From Phytophthora sp. 'mugwort' (taxonomy: Eukaryota; Oomycota; Peronosporomycetes; Peronosporales; Peronosporaceae), in contig JAUCEF010000008.1 of NCBI GenBank assembly GCA_033558025.1, positions 3,286,001 to 3,350,000 of the forward strand: a stretch of DNA of 64,000 bases, given 5' to 3'. The notes under the pieces are model-generated. The model was not told where the DNA came from. It saw only the letters and a program-made list of their open reading frames with translations, and did no database searches. Both the position numbers and the translations under genes were made by a program. This document shows, piece by piece, positions 11,001-21,273 of the stretch (position 1 is its first letter; each line of letters begins with the position of its first letter).

Positions 11001-14000
11001 CCACCAGCTGGGTTTTTCGATCGTCAAGCTCGACACCATGTCAGACGGCACAGCGAGAAGTTCTTGTGGACTCATCTCACCAAACACCTTCTCAGTAAGT
11101 GATGCTCCCACGCGCAATAACGATGCCTCAATGGTATTTTCGCAGTGTAATCGGAAGACGGGGAGGGTGTCGGTGCCACCCACAGCCATTTTAGCCCAAC
11201 TTGCACGAAGCTTTGCGTCGCACGTGGCGTTCCAGTCACCGTCCACGACAATGATGGCCTCGCCACCAAAAACTGATACCGCCCGTCTTCCTTTGGACAT
11301 AGATAACCGAGTCGACACGAGCGCCACGCGAACCACCGGGCGATCAGCAAAATGACACAACGCACGACGCTGCATGACAATCGTTCCAGTCACACGCACA
11401 TAGTTTAAATCTAGGAGCGACAGAAACAGTTCCAGGACAGGGAACATGGCGTTGAACTGGCAGTAAATGACCACTTTCTTGCCTTCAAGAAGCGCCAATC
11501 TACGTAATAATGGCTCCAATGCCTCCAGTTTCGCGGAACAACTTGTGAGCAACCGCATATCAGCGTGCCCTAACTTGTCCACATCATTCACAATATCGAC
11601 ACAATTGCAGATCTCACGCAGGCGTAGCAGAAGTTGCAGCCAAACACACAGGCGCTCTTCACGGCCACTGGAAGTATCGAGTGTCGCGGCAAAACCACTT
11701 AATGTGTTTCGGTACTGCGTTTTCTGTGACGGACTGGGTTGGCAACTCAAGCTAATCTCTTCGATCTTGCCTAGTTCTGGCTCGACTTCGCTGCGAACGC
11801 GCCTCAAACTGAGACAAGATAGTGCGAGAAGCAAGGCATTCATATACTGAGGTGTGTCTTCCTGAGAAGAAGCCTTCCACAGAGACGCTCGTACACTGGA
11901 TGATTTGCCGTATAACTGCATCACCTCCACCACAGACGTCCTCTCCACTTGCATCTCCTGCACTGGCCAAACCTCTACTCGATGTTGGTTGCTTTCAGTC
12001 GCCCTGCTATTCTCACAAGCAGGAGCTTCTCGAACCAAAAAGTCAGCGTACTGCAGTCGTAGTGCAACGTTTTTCCAATTCTCAATCGATTGACCATTAC
12101 ACAAGACTCGCCGTTGCTGTTGTCGAAGCTGCTGCAGCGCTGACACGCAAGCTGAGTCATCGAAAAGATCACCGTGCTCATTTTCCACAACGACCATCTG
12201 CCAATTTGTAAATGCCACAAATGCCTCTAAGTCTTCCGCGAATGCATTCACGGGGCACAAAACACAGTAAATTGGTTCAGCGTGTTCGTCGTCGTCCAAT
12301 TCTTCGTCATTGTCGTTGGGCGGGGCTATAAGAAAATCGTCTTGGGTTTTATGCGCATGCGTTCGAGGCTTTATATTCCACTCGCGCTGCAGCTTTTCTC
12401 TATATGATAGTTTCTTGCCAGCACCATCATAAAGCTGAATACGTCGATCAGGGTGCCATATCCGAAGATTATACCGCCATTTATGTAGCTCCTCATCCGA
12501 CACAATTATCAGATGTGGACCTATCGGCTTTACAGCAATAGCGTCTTCCGGCGCAGATATGTTCGCCTTATCACCTTCTTGCTCCTGTTGTTGCTTCTGA
12601 GATGACACAATATCAATCAAACTGAGAAAAGCAACGATAGTGCTTGCTTTCCCCATGCCGAGCTGGTCATTCAAAAACATATTGAGACCACTGGAATACA
12701 AATCCAGCATCCACCTCAATGCGAGTAGCTGAAAGGCAGCCAAAATGATAGTAGGACCTCCCTTCGCCTGCAAGGCACTACACCGCGCCTGCAATTCCCG
12801 GAAAGCCGCCTCACGTAGCGACCAGGTCGTAGATTTATCCACATTAGGACCTTCAGCCGACAAAGAAGTCATCGCACTGCGAGCTCGTTTACCGGCGCTC
12901 ACGATGTACGTCATGTGCGATTTTGCAGACGTTAACACTCCTTCTGCCTTTGCTCCCGTCTTGGCATCGGTTTTTGAATCAGTTTCTTTGCTTGCTTCGA
13001 CGTCGATTGTATGATATTTCAATGTCAAAACACCGTCGTCGGTGCCAGCCATGTTGGTATCCTCAGTTTTTCCTCGCTTGCCGTCATCCTCAGAAGCAGC
13101 GACCTGATCTCCAGACATTGAATCGTCAATCTCGCCATGATCTGAAGGGTCCGTACCTGCAGCTTCAAATCGTACTCTTGACCTCGCAGCAATTCTTTCC
13201 ATCGTCCGCCAGAATGCCGAAACCTGCAACGCAATCCCGCGTGCCATCTGACGGTTCTCTTGTTCTTGACGCATACTTTCAGCATTTTTCGCAATAATCA
13301 CATCAGCTGCCAGACGGTGTTGCATCACTCGCTTCCAATTGCGCTCCTGAGCAAAATCCGTCGCCAGCCACCGCATTTCCTCGAGTAATAAGTCCCAATG
13401 AGACTTGCTACGCGCTGGTGTCAGCAATCGTGGCAGTTGCCTCTTCCGTGTCACTGTCAAACTGCGCTTATTTACCTCGCGGTGAAGACGTACAGATTCG
13501 CGCAACCTTCGTTCGAACTCTGCATTTGTCGAATCCACCGAACTTGGCGAGCTTCGTGGCGTTGATACTGACATCCTGACATCCGCAATTCCGTTGCAGG
13601 TGCTATGCTCTGCAACTACAGGCGCTAACGAAACTAGAAGAGCTGGCGGCTGCTGGTGAAGTGCCTCACGATCGGAGGCCTCTTCCTCTCGCCTTTTCTG
13701 CATTAAATACTTGGCTGGAGGCACCGCCGTCCTAACAATGCGGTACGAAGTTCCTTGCAGCAAAGCTTCCTGCTGCAAGGAAGCATCCACTGCACCTGTC
13801 GGGTCTCGCTCCTTTGTCTCTGTGCGTTTACTGTTGCTATCTGCACTCTCCTCCAGTTGCTGACTCCTCGCATTGCTTCTCTTTGCCTTCTTGGCGGGAA
13901 CTTCGATCGTCTCGCCTTCACCAGCATTTTCCGCTTCAGCCTCCAGTTGACGCTTCTTTAAGACGACCTCCTTCTCAGTAGTCTTGACAGGTGACGACTT

Positions 14001-14430
14001 TTCCACAGGCTCCTCTGCTGCCGCAGAGCTCTCGCCCTCCGTCCCTGCAGGAGATTCTTCCGTTGGCGCAACATTCTCTCCATCGTCCGCTGGCTTAGGC
14101 TCTTCAATTTCAGGTGCGTCGACCTGCTTTTCCTCTTCTAGACGTGCCGTCTCCTGCTCTGCTACAATATTTCCGCCGTCCTCCTTTGCATCTTCGCGCT
14201 CCTGCTCTTTGCTGACAGCTAGCGCCGCCTCTCGCTCGTCTACCAGCTGCCTACACACGCAGTACAACGCACTTTACTGTTAGAACCGCCATTTTCAACA
14301 GGAAAACACCCGCCACCAACCGACAGGCAAGCACATACCGCAAGAGCGATTCTTTATATTCTACAAGTTTGTCGCGGATGGATCTAAGGACGACGGCACT
14401 GCTGGCCCTGCCGTCGCTGTCGGACGCCAT
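8031..14430 (-). CDS. EP400/EAF1-like HSA-SNF2-SANT chromatin protein
   Basis: This nuclear protein of about 2,100 residues has the layout of EP400/Domino and yeast Eaf1, the scaffold of the NuA4/TIP60 histone acetyltransferase. CDS: 14430-14339 and 14250-8031. An 88-nt intron (14251-14338; GTATGT donor, TAG acceptor) joins CGG across the splice; an upstream in-frame ATG at 14460 is an alternative start. In order: a Glu/Lys-rich N terminus; an HSA domain near residues 305-375 (KSHWDLLLEEMRWLATDFAQ); a SNF2-like ATPase from about 540 (NDQLGMGKAST, a divergent Walker A); a helicase C lobe near 970-1090 (KVVIYCQFNAMFPVLE); a SANT/Myb domain near 1545-1595 (WSIHDDIVLKKLFELYGANW); and a low-complexity C terminus. 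Motif II reads ENEH, not DEGH/DEAH, and the motif VI arginines are missing, so the ATPase is probably inactive. SWR1 or INO80 are less likely because they lack a C-terminal SANT domain of this kind. Confidence 0.85.
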
Positions 14431-14460
14431 CGCGGGTTCCAACTGCCACGATTCCAACAC

Positions 14461-15444
14461 ATAACCGATACAATAAAATCACTTATCAGCGACCATCACT
14501 CCTGCAATAACTCCCCACGCTGCGCCGTACGTGGTGCGTGCTTCCCCCCAAGTATCACCGCTACTGCATCTGAGCGCAGCCACAGACACACATACGTCCC
14601 CATGTCAGCTGAGCACGCACTGGGAGAGCCCTGGTCGCCCCAAATCGAAGCCCGGTTCCGCGTGTCTCGGAGTCGGGGTGGGAAACGGGTGCGGATGGCC
14701 GAAAATGCGTCGATATAGGCGAACCAAGAGGTTCTATCGATAGCAGAGACGGCGCTCGTTCCAACGCAGCGCTTCCCCCCTCGTTCTGAGTCCGGGATCC
14801 GGTCTAAATCACGCGCCAAATTCGATCACGGCCCCCAGAGCGATTCAGAGGGCGTGCGGCACGCGTTTCGAGGGGGCAGACGCAGGCGAACAACATGGAG
14901 CGCAGCAGTAGATGAGCAGACTTACCGGTCGATGGCGTAGTGACCTGCCCGGGCGGCCTTTGCGCGAACACAGACGACTTACGCGGCACTTTCACGTTCT
15001 CTCGGAGCCTCCCGCCCCGTCGCGATTTTCTCCCCCTTTTATAATTATGCTGTACGATAGGGTAGGAACACGTCGTTGCATTGTCATCGGGTTTCGACCA
15101 ATGTATGAGCGGATGCTGACTGCTTGTAGCGAATCGTAGGCGGATCCAAATCGGAGGATATAAATCTTACAGCGCGCCATGACGCAGCGTAGGCTAGATC
15201 TAGTGGACGCGCACTTCCCATTTTTGAAAAACTGGATCACACTAAGTACGAATGGCTACACTATCAGACTGCATTCCCGCGCTTTGTTCAATTATTTGCT
15301 GCGAGATATTTAAATCCGACCAAAAGCTGTATGTAGTTTTAAAGCTTATGTGAAAATGCTATGCGTGCTCTTAGGCCAGAAGCGGCGCAGCGCTCGTTTC
15401 TCTCTTGGCACATGCCTCTACACTTCGAAGACGCGCTCACAGTC
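14461..15444. other. Intergenic, EP400-like to GATM
   Basis: This is the upstream region of the EP400-like gene and the 3' flank of the amidinotransferase gene. I see no supported gene. It is GC-rich near 14,500-15,000 and AT-richer near 15,150-15,350. Confidence 0.5.
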
Positions 15445-16644
15445 CTAGTCAAAGTAGGACTGCAGCTTGCCCGTGCGGCGCACATCGCACGTGGCACAGT
15501 GGAAGGAACCGCCAAAGGGCATGAAGTTGCGGAACGGCACGGGGATGACCTCGAACCCCCAGTCCTTAAAACACTGCTGGGCTTTTTTCTCGTGTGCCTC
15601 AACGATGACAGTGCCCGGACGCACCACCAGCACGTTGCACGTCGCGGTCCAGGGGCTCGTGAAGAAGAGCGGGTGGTCCTTGGATAACTCCGGCTCGGGC
15701 GCCACGAACACTTCCCAGCCCTTAAACATCTCCGGCAGGCAGTACTGGTAATCCTTGTTCTTGTACGAGTACGTCTTGACGGGCCTTCCGGTGATACACG
15801 GGCGAAACGGGTTCGCCAGTAGTTTGCCGGGCATCAGTGGGACGAACGTTCCGTCGATGTGCATGGCGTTGCGGTCCTGAAAGTCCAGCACGTGCACCTT
15901 GTAGTCATCTCCGAGGTGGCGACGTACCCACTCGATGCCGAACTTGTTGGTCACTTGGCTCTGCTGCGTGAAGATGTCGCGACCCATGCGCGTGAACTCA
16001 GCGGCATCAAACGTAGGCTCGAACTCCGTCACTACCGAGTTGAACACGCCACTCTCGGCCTTCCAGTTTTCATTATAAAGCTCATCACTCATCTGGGGCT
16101 TGGGCGCGGCCGTCCACTTTCCACCCTTTTGGAAATACTCCTTGATGAGTTTGCGATACGGACGGAACTCAAAGTAGCGCGAACGCCAGGCCATGGGAGC
16201 TTCGACGATCTCGTTGCCGAAGACGATGAGCACGTCGCGTGGCATGGCCGCGTACAGCTGCGAGCGACTGGTGAAGTCGGGCGTCTCCACGGGCTGATTG
16301 AAGTCGTTTTTGCCTACTTCGGGCCGACGAACGATCACGCCTTCGCCCTCGAGCACCTCTGCAAGGTAGTCGAGCTCCCTGGCGGCGCCCTCAATGAGGT
16401 CCTTGGGGAAAGACTGGCCGGCCTTGGTCTTGTACATATCCCAGTGCTTGTTGGGCCACACGGCCTTGCCGGCCACATGCCACTCGGGGATCGTGGCACC
16501 CTCCACGCGGCCAACAATCACCTCCTCCAGCGGGTCCCATTCGTTGTGCGAGTTGATAATGGGGGTGCCTGTGGCGGTAGCAAAGGCTCGCGCCTTGAGC
16601 AGTTGACCGCGAGCGGCGGTGGCGGCGCGAAGCAGCGCCGACAT
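15445..16644 (-). CDS. GATM: Glycine amidinotransferase, mitochondrial
   Basis: This enzyme moves the amidino group of arginine to glycine, giving guanidinoacetate (creatine precursor) and ornithine. The 399-residue protein matches the family along its length: INSHNEWDPLEEVIVGR at the N terminus, PMAWRSRYFEFRPYR, the segment MGRDIFTQQSQVTN carrying the catalytic Asp (about residue 221), AMHIDGTF with the catalytic His (about 261), and GGSFHCATCDVRR near the C terminus, where Cys386 is the nucleophile. I chose the Met at 16644 because the following MSALLRAATAARGQ... is a classic basic/hydroxylated mitochondrial presequence; a start 63 nt upstream is in frame but less likely. It is intronless and divergent from the ILRUN-like gene. 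Whether oomycetes make creatine or use guanidinoacetate otherwise is not shown here. Confidence 0.93.
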   Translation of the reverse strand: MSALLRAATAARGQLLKARAFATATGTPIINSHNEWDPLEEVIVGRVEGATIPEWHVAGKAVWPNKHWDMYKTKAGQSFPKDLIEGAARELDYLAEVLEGEGVIVRRPEVGKNDFNQPVETPDFTSRSQLYAAMPRDVLIVFGNEIVEAPMAWRSRYFEFRPYRKLIKEYFQKGGKWTAAPKPQMSDELYNENWKAESGVFNSVVTEFEPTFDAAEFTRMGRDIFTQQSQVTNKFGIEWVRRHLGDDYKVHVLDFQDRNAMHIDGTFVPLMPGKLLANPFRPCITGRPVKTYSYKNKDYQYCLPEMFKGWEVFVAPEPELSKDHPLFFTSPWTATCNVLVVRPGTVIVEAHEKKAQQCFKDWGFEVIPVPFRNFMPFGGSFHCATCDVRRTGKLQSYFD

Positions 16645-17185
16645 TGAGCAAATGTAGAGAAGATCGACGAAGACTTGGGACGGATCCGGTGAGTTACACA
16701 ATGGCAAGGGAACAGCACCTTGGACCTGTCACCTCGGTGACTCACACCGACCCGGTGACCGGGTGAGCTGGCAGGTATGTGGCCGTTCATTTGTCCCGCT
16801 CGATCTTCAAGGGTAATTGAAAGATACGCATGTACATCCCACGTCCGAAAAAGATTCTATTTTACAGTTCTCAACATTCGTCACACCTTCGCGCGACTCA
16901 TTGGCCAAATCTTGTTCACCCAACCTTCGGGTAACAAGTAATTCGCCCGAAACTTCACTTTTTTGAAGTCCTCACTCAATTCCGAGCGCGGACAGCATCA
17001 GCTTCTCACGTGTTTGCACCGATTCCCTGCGGCCCCAGCAGCCCGCCAAGTCGCTTACGTGCATCTACAATCTCACCTTACTAGTACGTGCCCTTATCTC
17101 GCTGTAACACCCCCTAGAAGCTTGGCAATTGTCTCACCCGTGTCTTCTTCAGCGTCCAAAGTCGGTGCCTAAAAGACACGAAGTC
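16645..17185. promoter_or_regulatory. Shared upstream region of GATM and ILRUN-like genes
   Basis: These 541 bp separate two divergent starts. CTCATTGGCCAAATCTTG near 16896-16913 (plus strand) resembles the oomycete initiator plus flanking promoter region, 275 bp before the ILRUN-like ATG. The match is by eye only. Confidence 0.35.
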
Positions 17186-18033
17186 ATGGCCGAAGACCTG
17201 CTGCAGATGTTTCAGAACATCACCACCAGCGACCATGATGAGCTGGTGGATCAGTTCGCACACCTGCTGCAGCTGGACGTGCATACAGCCACTTTTTTCC
17301 TCGAGTCGTGCAACTGGAACGTGGAGACGGCGGCTAACAATTACCTAGCTACCATGGAGGTCACGAGCGGCCCCAGCTTGAACTTTATGGAGGGAATGGA
17401 CACGGCCAATGACATGGATATGGAGGACGACACAGATACAACCAATAGACAGCAGATCCAACAGCATCAGCAGCCCAACTCGGCCTCATACGAGGCGCAG
17501 TTCGTCAGCGACCTGTCGGCCTCGCAGAACACGCTCTTCGCCCCCGAGATACCTGTGCATATGGTAAGGAGACTTACAGATTCATTGCGGGCGACGACGG
17601 ACGGCCACAAAGTGCTAACACTTTTGTTTACTTGTTTGTTTTGCAGCAATGGAGTTTTGTGAACACTGGCAGTGAGCCGTGGCCGGAGGATACGCGTCTA
17701 CTGTTTGCGCAGGGAACGAGTTTCCAGGGACCGGAGCAAATTGCGGTGGCGGCGCTTGCAGGGCAGCGGATAGACGTACACGCAGCTCTGTGCATGCCGT
17801 CGGAGCCGGGCTCGTACGCAGGTAGCTGGAGGCTGCACTGTTCAAGTGGATACTTCGGCGACCCAGTGTGGGTTGTTGTGAACGTAGGCACACACGAAGA
17901 TGCAGCGGCGTTTGTAACGCAGCAGCAGCACCAACAGGCCGCTGCAGCTGCAGGCGCAGACCCGTCCAAGTTCCAATTTGCGGGAGGCGACCGGCAGCCC
18001 TCGTCGGCTGTTGTGGAGGATATGGATCTGTAA
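17186..18033 (+). CDS. ILRUN: ILRUN-like protein (UBA-like plus NBR1-type FW domain)
   Basis: Two exons (17186-17563 and 17647-18033) with an 83-nt phase-0 intron (GTAAGG donor, TTTGTTTTGCAG acceptor) encode 254 residues. The N terminus carries a UBA-like fold (about 8-55; LDVHTATFFLESCNWNVETA), matching the helix that ends FFLDMTNWNL in animal ILRUN/C6orf106. After an acidic Gln-rich linker comes the four-tryptophan NBR1-like Ig domain (about 126-215), with WSFVNTGSEPWPEDTRL, PSEPGSYAGSWRLH and FGDPVWVVVNV. The order matches ILRUN, which in animals restrains p300/CBP-dependent transcription; NBR1 proper is excluded because it has PB1 and ZZ domains. The function in oomycetes is unknown. A poly-Gln/Ala stretch follows the FW domain. 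Confidence 0.88.
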
Positions 18034-18582
18034 TGACGGCTCACTTGCGGATTCCTAGACCGGACGAAGGACTTCAGCCCTGCGTGACTAGGCGATTATG
18101 ATGCGATGACCATTCCAAACAGGAGCAACTACCGAGTAATGAAAGCGAAAAGAGGCCACGCTGGCTCATTTTGAATGAGACTACGGTGAGAAAGTGAGTG
18201 AAAATATATACCGCGTGTTGCGGGATTATTATCTTTTATCTCGGGATTCTGACTTAGCATGGCTTGTCAATCAAATGCAACTGAACAGTAGTGCTATATA
18301 GAGTAAAGCATCCAAGTTTTTATTTTTGTTTTTTTCCTGCTTTTGTTGCATGCCTGTTTTCCCTAGAGATCCCCGCCCCGTGTTGCATCCATCCAACCGC
18401 GTGGCACCGCCAACGCGTCTCCTATTCGACGCTGCTGAAAACATCTCCACCTTGTAGCCTTACCTTGCTCAGGCTGATCTGCTTCCAACTCGAAACGCCG
18501 GGCGACGACGTGTGCAGCATGATGTGACGCGAGAGATGGCGCAGCCGCGGCTCGAAAGCCTTCAACTGTACAAAATACCATT
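18034..18582. other. Convergent intergenic region
   Basis: This is the 3' flank of the ILRUN-like gene and of the HECT ligase gene. AT-rich stretches near 18,200-18,350 may hold poly(A) signals of both; nothing else was recognised. Confidence 0.5.
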
Positions 18583-20661
18583 TTACTCGTCCGTGAAACC
18601 CGTGACTTCCATATTTATCACCAGTGACAGCACGTCCTCCAGCTCCTTCTTCGACTTGTACAACGGCAGGTCGATGCGGTTGAAGCACGTGTGCGCCCGC
18701 GGATAGGCGTTTTCCGGGAAGGTCACGGCCTTCAGCGTAAAGTGGCAGATACGTCCGTCATAACTCGTCAGTGCCTTGAAACCCTGTACGGGTACACGAG
18801 ACGAACCCGTCGTGAACTGCAGCAGACGTGCTCGCTCCTCGTCCGAGAACGCCTCGACAATCTCCCAGAACCACGTCAGCAGCTCCTCAGGAAGTTCGTC
18901 TGAAACTTGAGTGTGCGCCTTCCAGTCCTCCACGTCAATAGACGGTACGCCACACAGCACTAGCTCCAGCTCCTGGTAGTCGAACACAAGAATCAACTCT
19001 TGCGGAATAACCTCGAAGACGCCAGCCATGAGGTGCTGGAGCTGCTCAGCGTACGAGTCCAGCATAATGTAACGTAGGCGCAAGTAAATGTACTCCTGCT
19101 TGTTCTCGTCCGTCAGTTCGATGTCTTTGCCACCTTCTTTCAGCTCAATAGTTTCCACCTCGCCGTTTAGCTTGCGATTGGTCACTGTAAAGTCCAGTCC
19201 TAGCGCGTCCACGCCGTCGTTCTCCTTCATCCACTTGAGTGAGTTGTGCACCTCTTGATCAAAGAATTCCAGGTCACTGAACGAGATCGGGACACCAAGC
19301 AAGTGCTTCAGCACCGGCAAAGCCAAGTGAGCCTTCATGAGCTGGCCCTCCAGCAGAGCACGACCCAATAACCGACCAGCACCACGGAAGTACAGCAGAT
19401 GGTCGGCCGAGGCCTCGACTGAGTTCGGATTAATAACGTAAGCCAGCGAGTCCACGTGCGCGCACATGAACAGGCCAATCGTCTCGTCGAACAGACGCTC
19501 CGTGACAAGTGAGAACCACTCGCGTTCCAGACCACCTGCATCAATGGCAACCTCACCGATGAACTCAATACGCAGCGGCATGTGGATGTGCTCCATTTGC
19601 ACACCCAGAAGCTGCTCCATCGACTCCACCAAAATGTTCTCACGGTGCACACGCATCTTCAAATGTCCATCCTCCCAGGGCTTGATCAGCGCTGACGTCT
19701 GTTCCAAGAACCAGGCGTACTTGTCCTTGAACGGCAGAGCCGCTACCTGCTCGAGAATCTCCAAGTCCTGCTCCGAAATCTCATAACCACGGGATGCCAC
19801 ACGGGCGTCAACTTCACGGTATTCCTTAAAGGTCATCCGACCCTCCGGATGCCGAGGGGTCTGTGCCAATTGTGAGACAAAAGCGAGCGACGGCTGGTGC
19901 ACGAGTTCCTTGTCCGGGTCAACAGATGCTGTTGAAATGGTCGAAGCCGTCGACGCGGCAGTGGCCGAGCCGGCGCCCTTAGGCGACAGCATGTCGGCAT
20001 CAGAGGCGGGGATGTCAATACGGACCTTGTCGTGGTTGTTGTCGTCTCCAGCCGCGGTCTTGACATCGTCCTTGGGCTTGGCGTTTCCCAGCGGGAAGGG
20101 CAGCTCTCGCTTGGCCCAGTAGCGCTTGCCATCGATGCCGACCTTACGCACCCAGTCCTGGCGGTTCCTAGCTCCTCGTTGGCGGGAGTTGAGCATGTTA
20201 AGGCGTCGAATGGCAAACGACCGCGTGCGGTTGAAACTCTTCTCCCTGTGGACATCGGTTTCGACGGCCACGGGCCCCGTTCCTGCGGGGCGTACAGGCG
20301 AGTTGAGGCCGAGGCTGAAGCCGCGCTCCGTGCCGCAAAGCACGCAGCTCTTGGACGAGCTCTTGTTGTGAAAATCGCAGACTTCGCACTGCCACTGGGT
20401 CGACACTTCGTCGTTGGACTCCTGCACGTCCTGGCGCGTCATGGGCTGCCCGTCTTCCGTGTACTGGCCGCCCAGCAGCGGCTGCTGCAAGTTCTCGTCG
20501 AAACGTGCGCGACGGCAGCAGTAGTACACGATGATGATGACCAGCAAACCTCCCGTCACGTAGGCCAGCCACGTGGGGAGCGACCCGTTGGCAGCCTCAG
20601 CTCCTTGCACATGCGCCGCCGCTACCACGAGCGGTAGCAACAATCTCGACGGAGCGCGCAT
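18583..20661 (-). CDS. Membrane-anchored HECT-type E3 ubiquitin ligase
   Basis: This intronless 692-residue protein ends in a full HECT domain (about 345-692), which accepts ubiquitin on a cysteine and passes it to substrates. The catalytic Cys is 659 in RAHTCFNRIDLPLYKS. N-lobe landmarks include IEFIGEVAIDAGGLEREW. The N terminus is unusual: a hydrophobic signal-like segment (MRAPSRLLLPLVVAAAHVQG), a very short loop, then a transmembrane stretch (about 31-49). A RanBP2/NZF-type zinc finger follows at 88-113 (W90, C92, C95, C106, C109), the kind that often binds ubiquitin. The topology would put zinc finger and HECT in the cytosol, so an ER, endosome or surface location is inferred. The substrate is unknown. 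Confidence 0.9.
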   Translation of the reverse strand: MRAPSRLLLPLVVAAAHVQGAEAANGSLPTWLAYVTGGLLVIIIVYYCCRRARFDENLQQPLLGGQYTEDGQPMTRQDVQESNDEVSTQWQCEVCDFHNKSSSKSCVLCGTERGFSLGLNSPVRPAGTGPVAVETDVHREKSFNRTRSFAIRRLNMLNSRQRGARNRQDWVRKVGIDGKRYWAKRELPFPLGNAKPKDDVKTAAGDDNNHDKVRIDIPASDADMLSPKGAGSATAASTASTISTASVDPDKELVHQPSLAFVSQLAQTPRHPEGRMTFKEYREVDARVASRGYEISEQDLEILEQVAALPFKDKYAWFLEQTSALIKPWEDGHLKMRVHRENILVESMEQLLGVQMEHIHMPLRIEFIGEVAIDAGGLEREWFSLVTERLFDETIGLFMCAHVDSLAYVINPNSVEASADHLLYFRGAGRLLGRALLEGQLMKAHLALPVLKHLLGVPISFSDLEFFDQEVHNSLKWMKENDGVDALGLDFTVTNRKLNGEVETIELKEGGKDIELTDENKQEYIYLRLRYIMLDSYAEQLQHLMAGVFEVIPQELILVFDYQELELVLCGVPSIDVEDWKAHTQVSDELPEELLTWFWEIVEAFSDEERARLLQFTTGSSRVPVQGFKALTSYDGRICHFTLKAVTFPENAYPRAHTCFNRIDLPLYKSKKELEDVLSLVINMEVTGFTDE

Positions 20662-21273
20662 CTTTCGTTTGCGGTCCTGTGAAGTCTGTGTGTGTGTGGA
20701 GCCCGCTTAGGCTGCTACAGTCTTCCGCTTGCTCCTCTCGGTCAGCGTCCGAGATCTGGCCGCCTCCTTCTCTTCGCCCGGAGCGCCCAGTTTCGTTGTT
20801 TTGGAGTGGGGAGGGAAGCACAGTTAGGGTTAGGGTGTCCGCTGAAACATGAAAAAGTCATTGGCGTAAATTATACCGGGAGAGACAGGGGGGTACCGAA
20901 ACCTAATAACTGTATGCCGGCCGCAGCCGGGTGTTGACGGGGTTCCGTGATGCTTGAGGCACGGCCTGCAGTTCATTGCACTATGCAGGCCCCTCGCATT
21001 GAACGAGGTGCTTCTTACGCGGATGCCGCTGAAGCGCCGCATCGTTCATTTACTTAACCGCTTCATAGAACTGGGTTACTTCGCGCTGGATCTTTGTATG
21101 AATCAAGATCGAAAGTCATAAATTCAGGACCATACAAATCGCTAGACTGAACTTCAGTAACTGAAGTAAGATAAGTCCTCGACAGCATAAAGTTTGAGGG
21201 GCTATTTGAAAAAATTGGTCGTGAGGGTTTTTAACTGAAATGATGAGTCGTTAAATACGGGTCGTGTAGCGGC
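20662..21273. other. Intergenic with two TTAGGG units
   Basis: This is the HECT gene upstream region and the protease gene 3' flank. Two TTAGGG units occur in tandem near 20824-20836; they are too few to call telomeric. No gene was recognised. Confidence 0.45.

Noticed and set aside
15859..16647. 262-codon plus-strand open frame
   Set aside because: It is antisense to glycine amidinotransferase, which has full family conservation; no domain or signal.
20032..20637. 201-codon plus-strand open frame
   Set aside because: It is antisense to the N-terminal part of the HECT ligase and has no recognisable features.
20823..20837. Interstitial telomere
   Set aside because: Only two TTAGGG units, in a promoter-like region; chance is sufficient.
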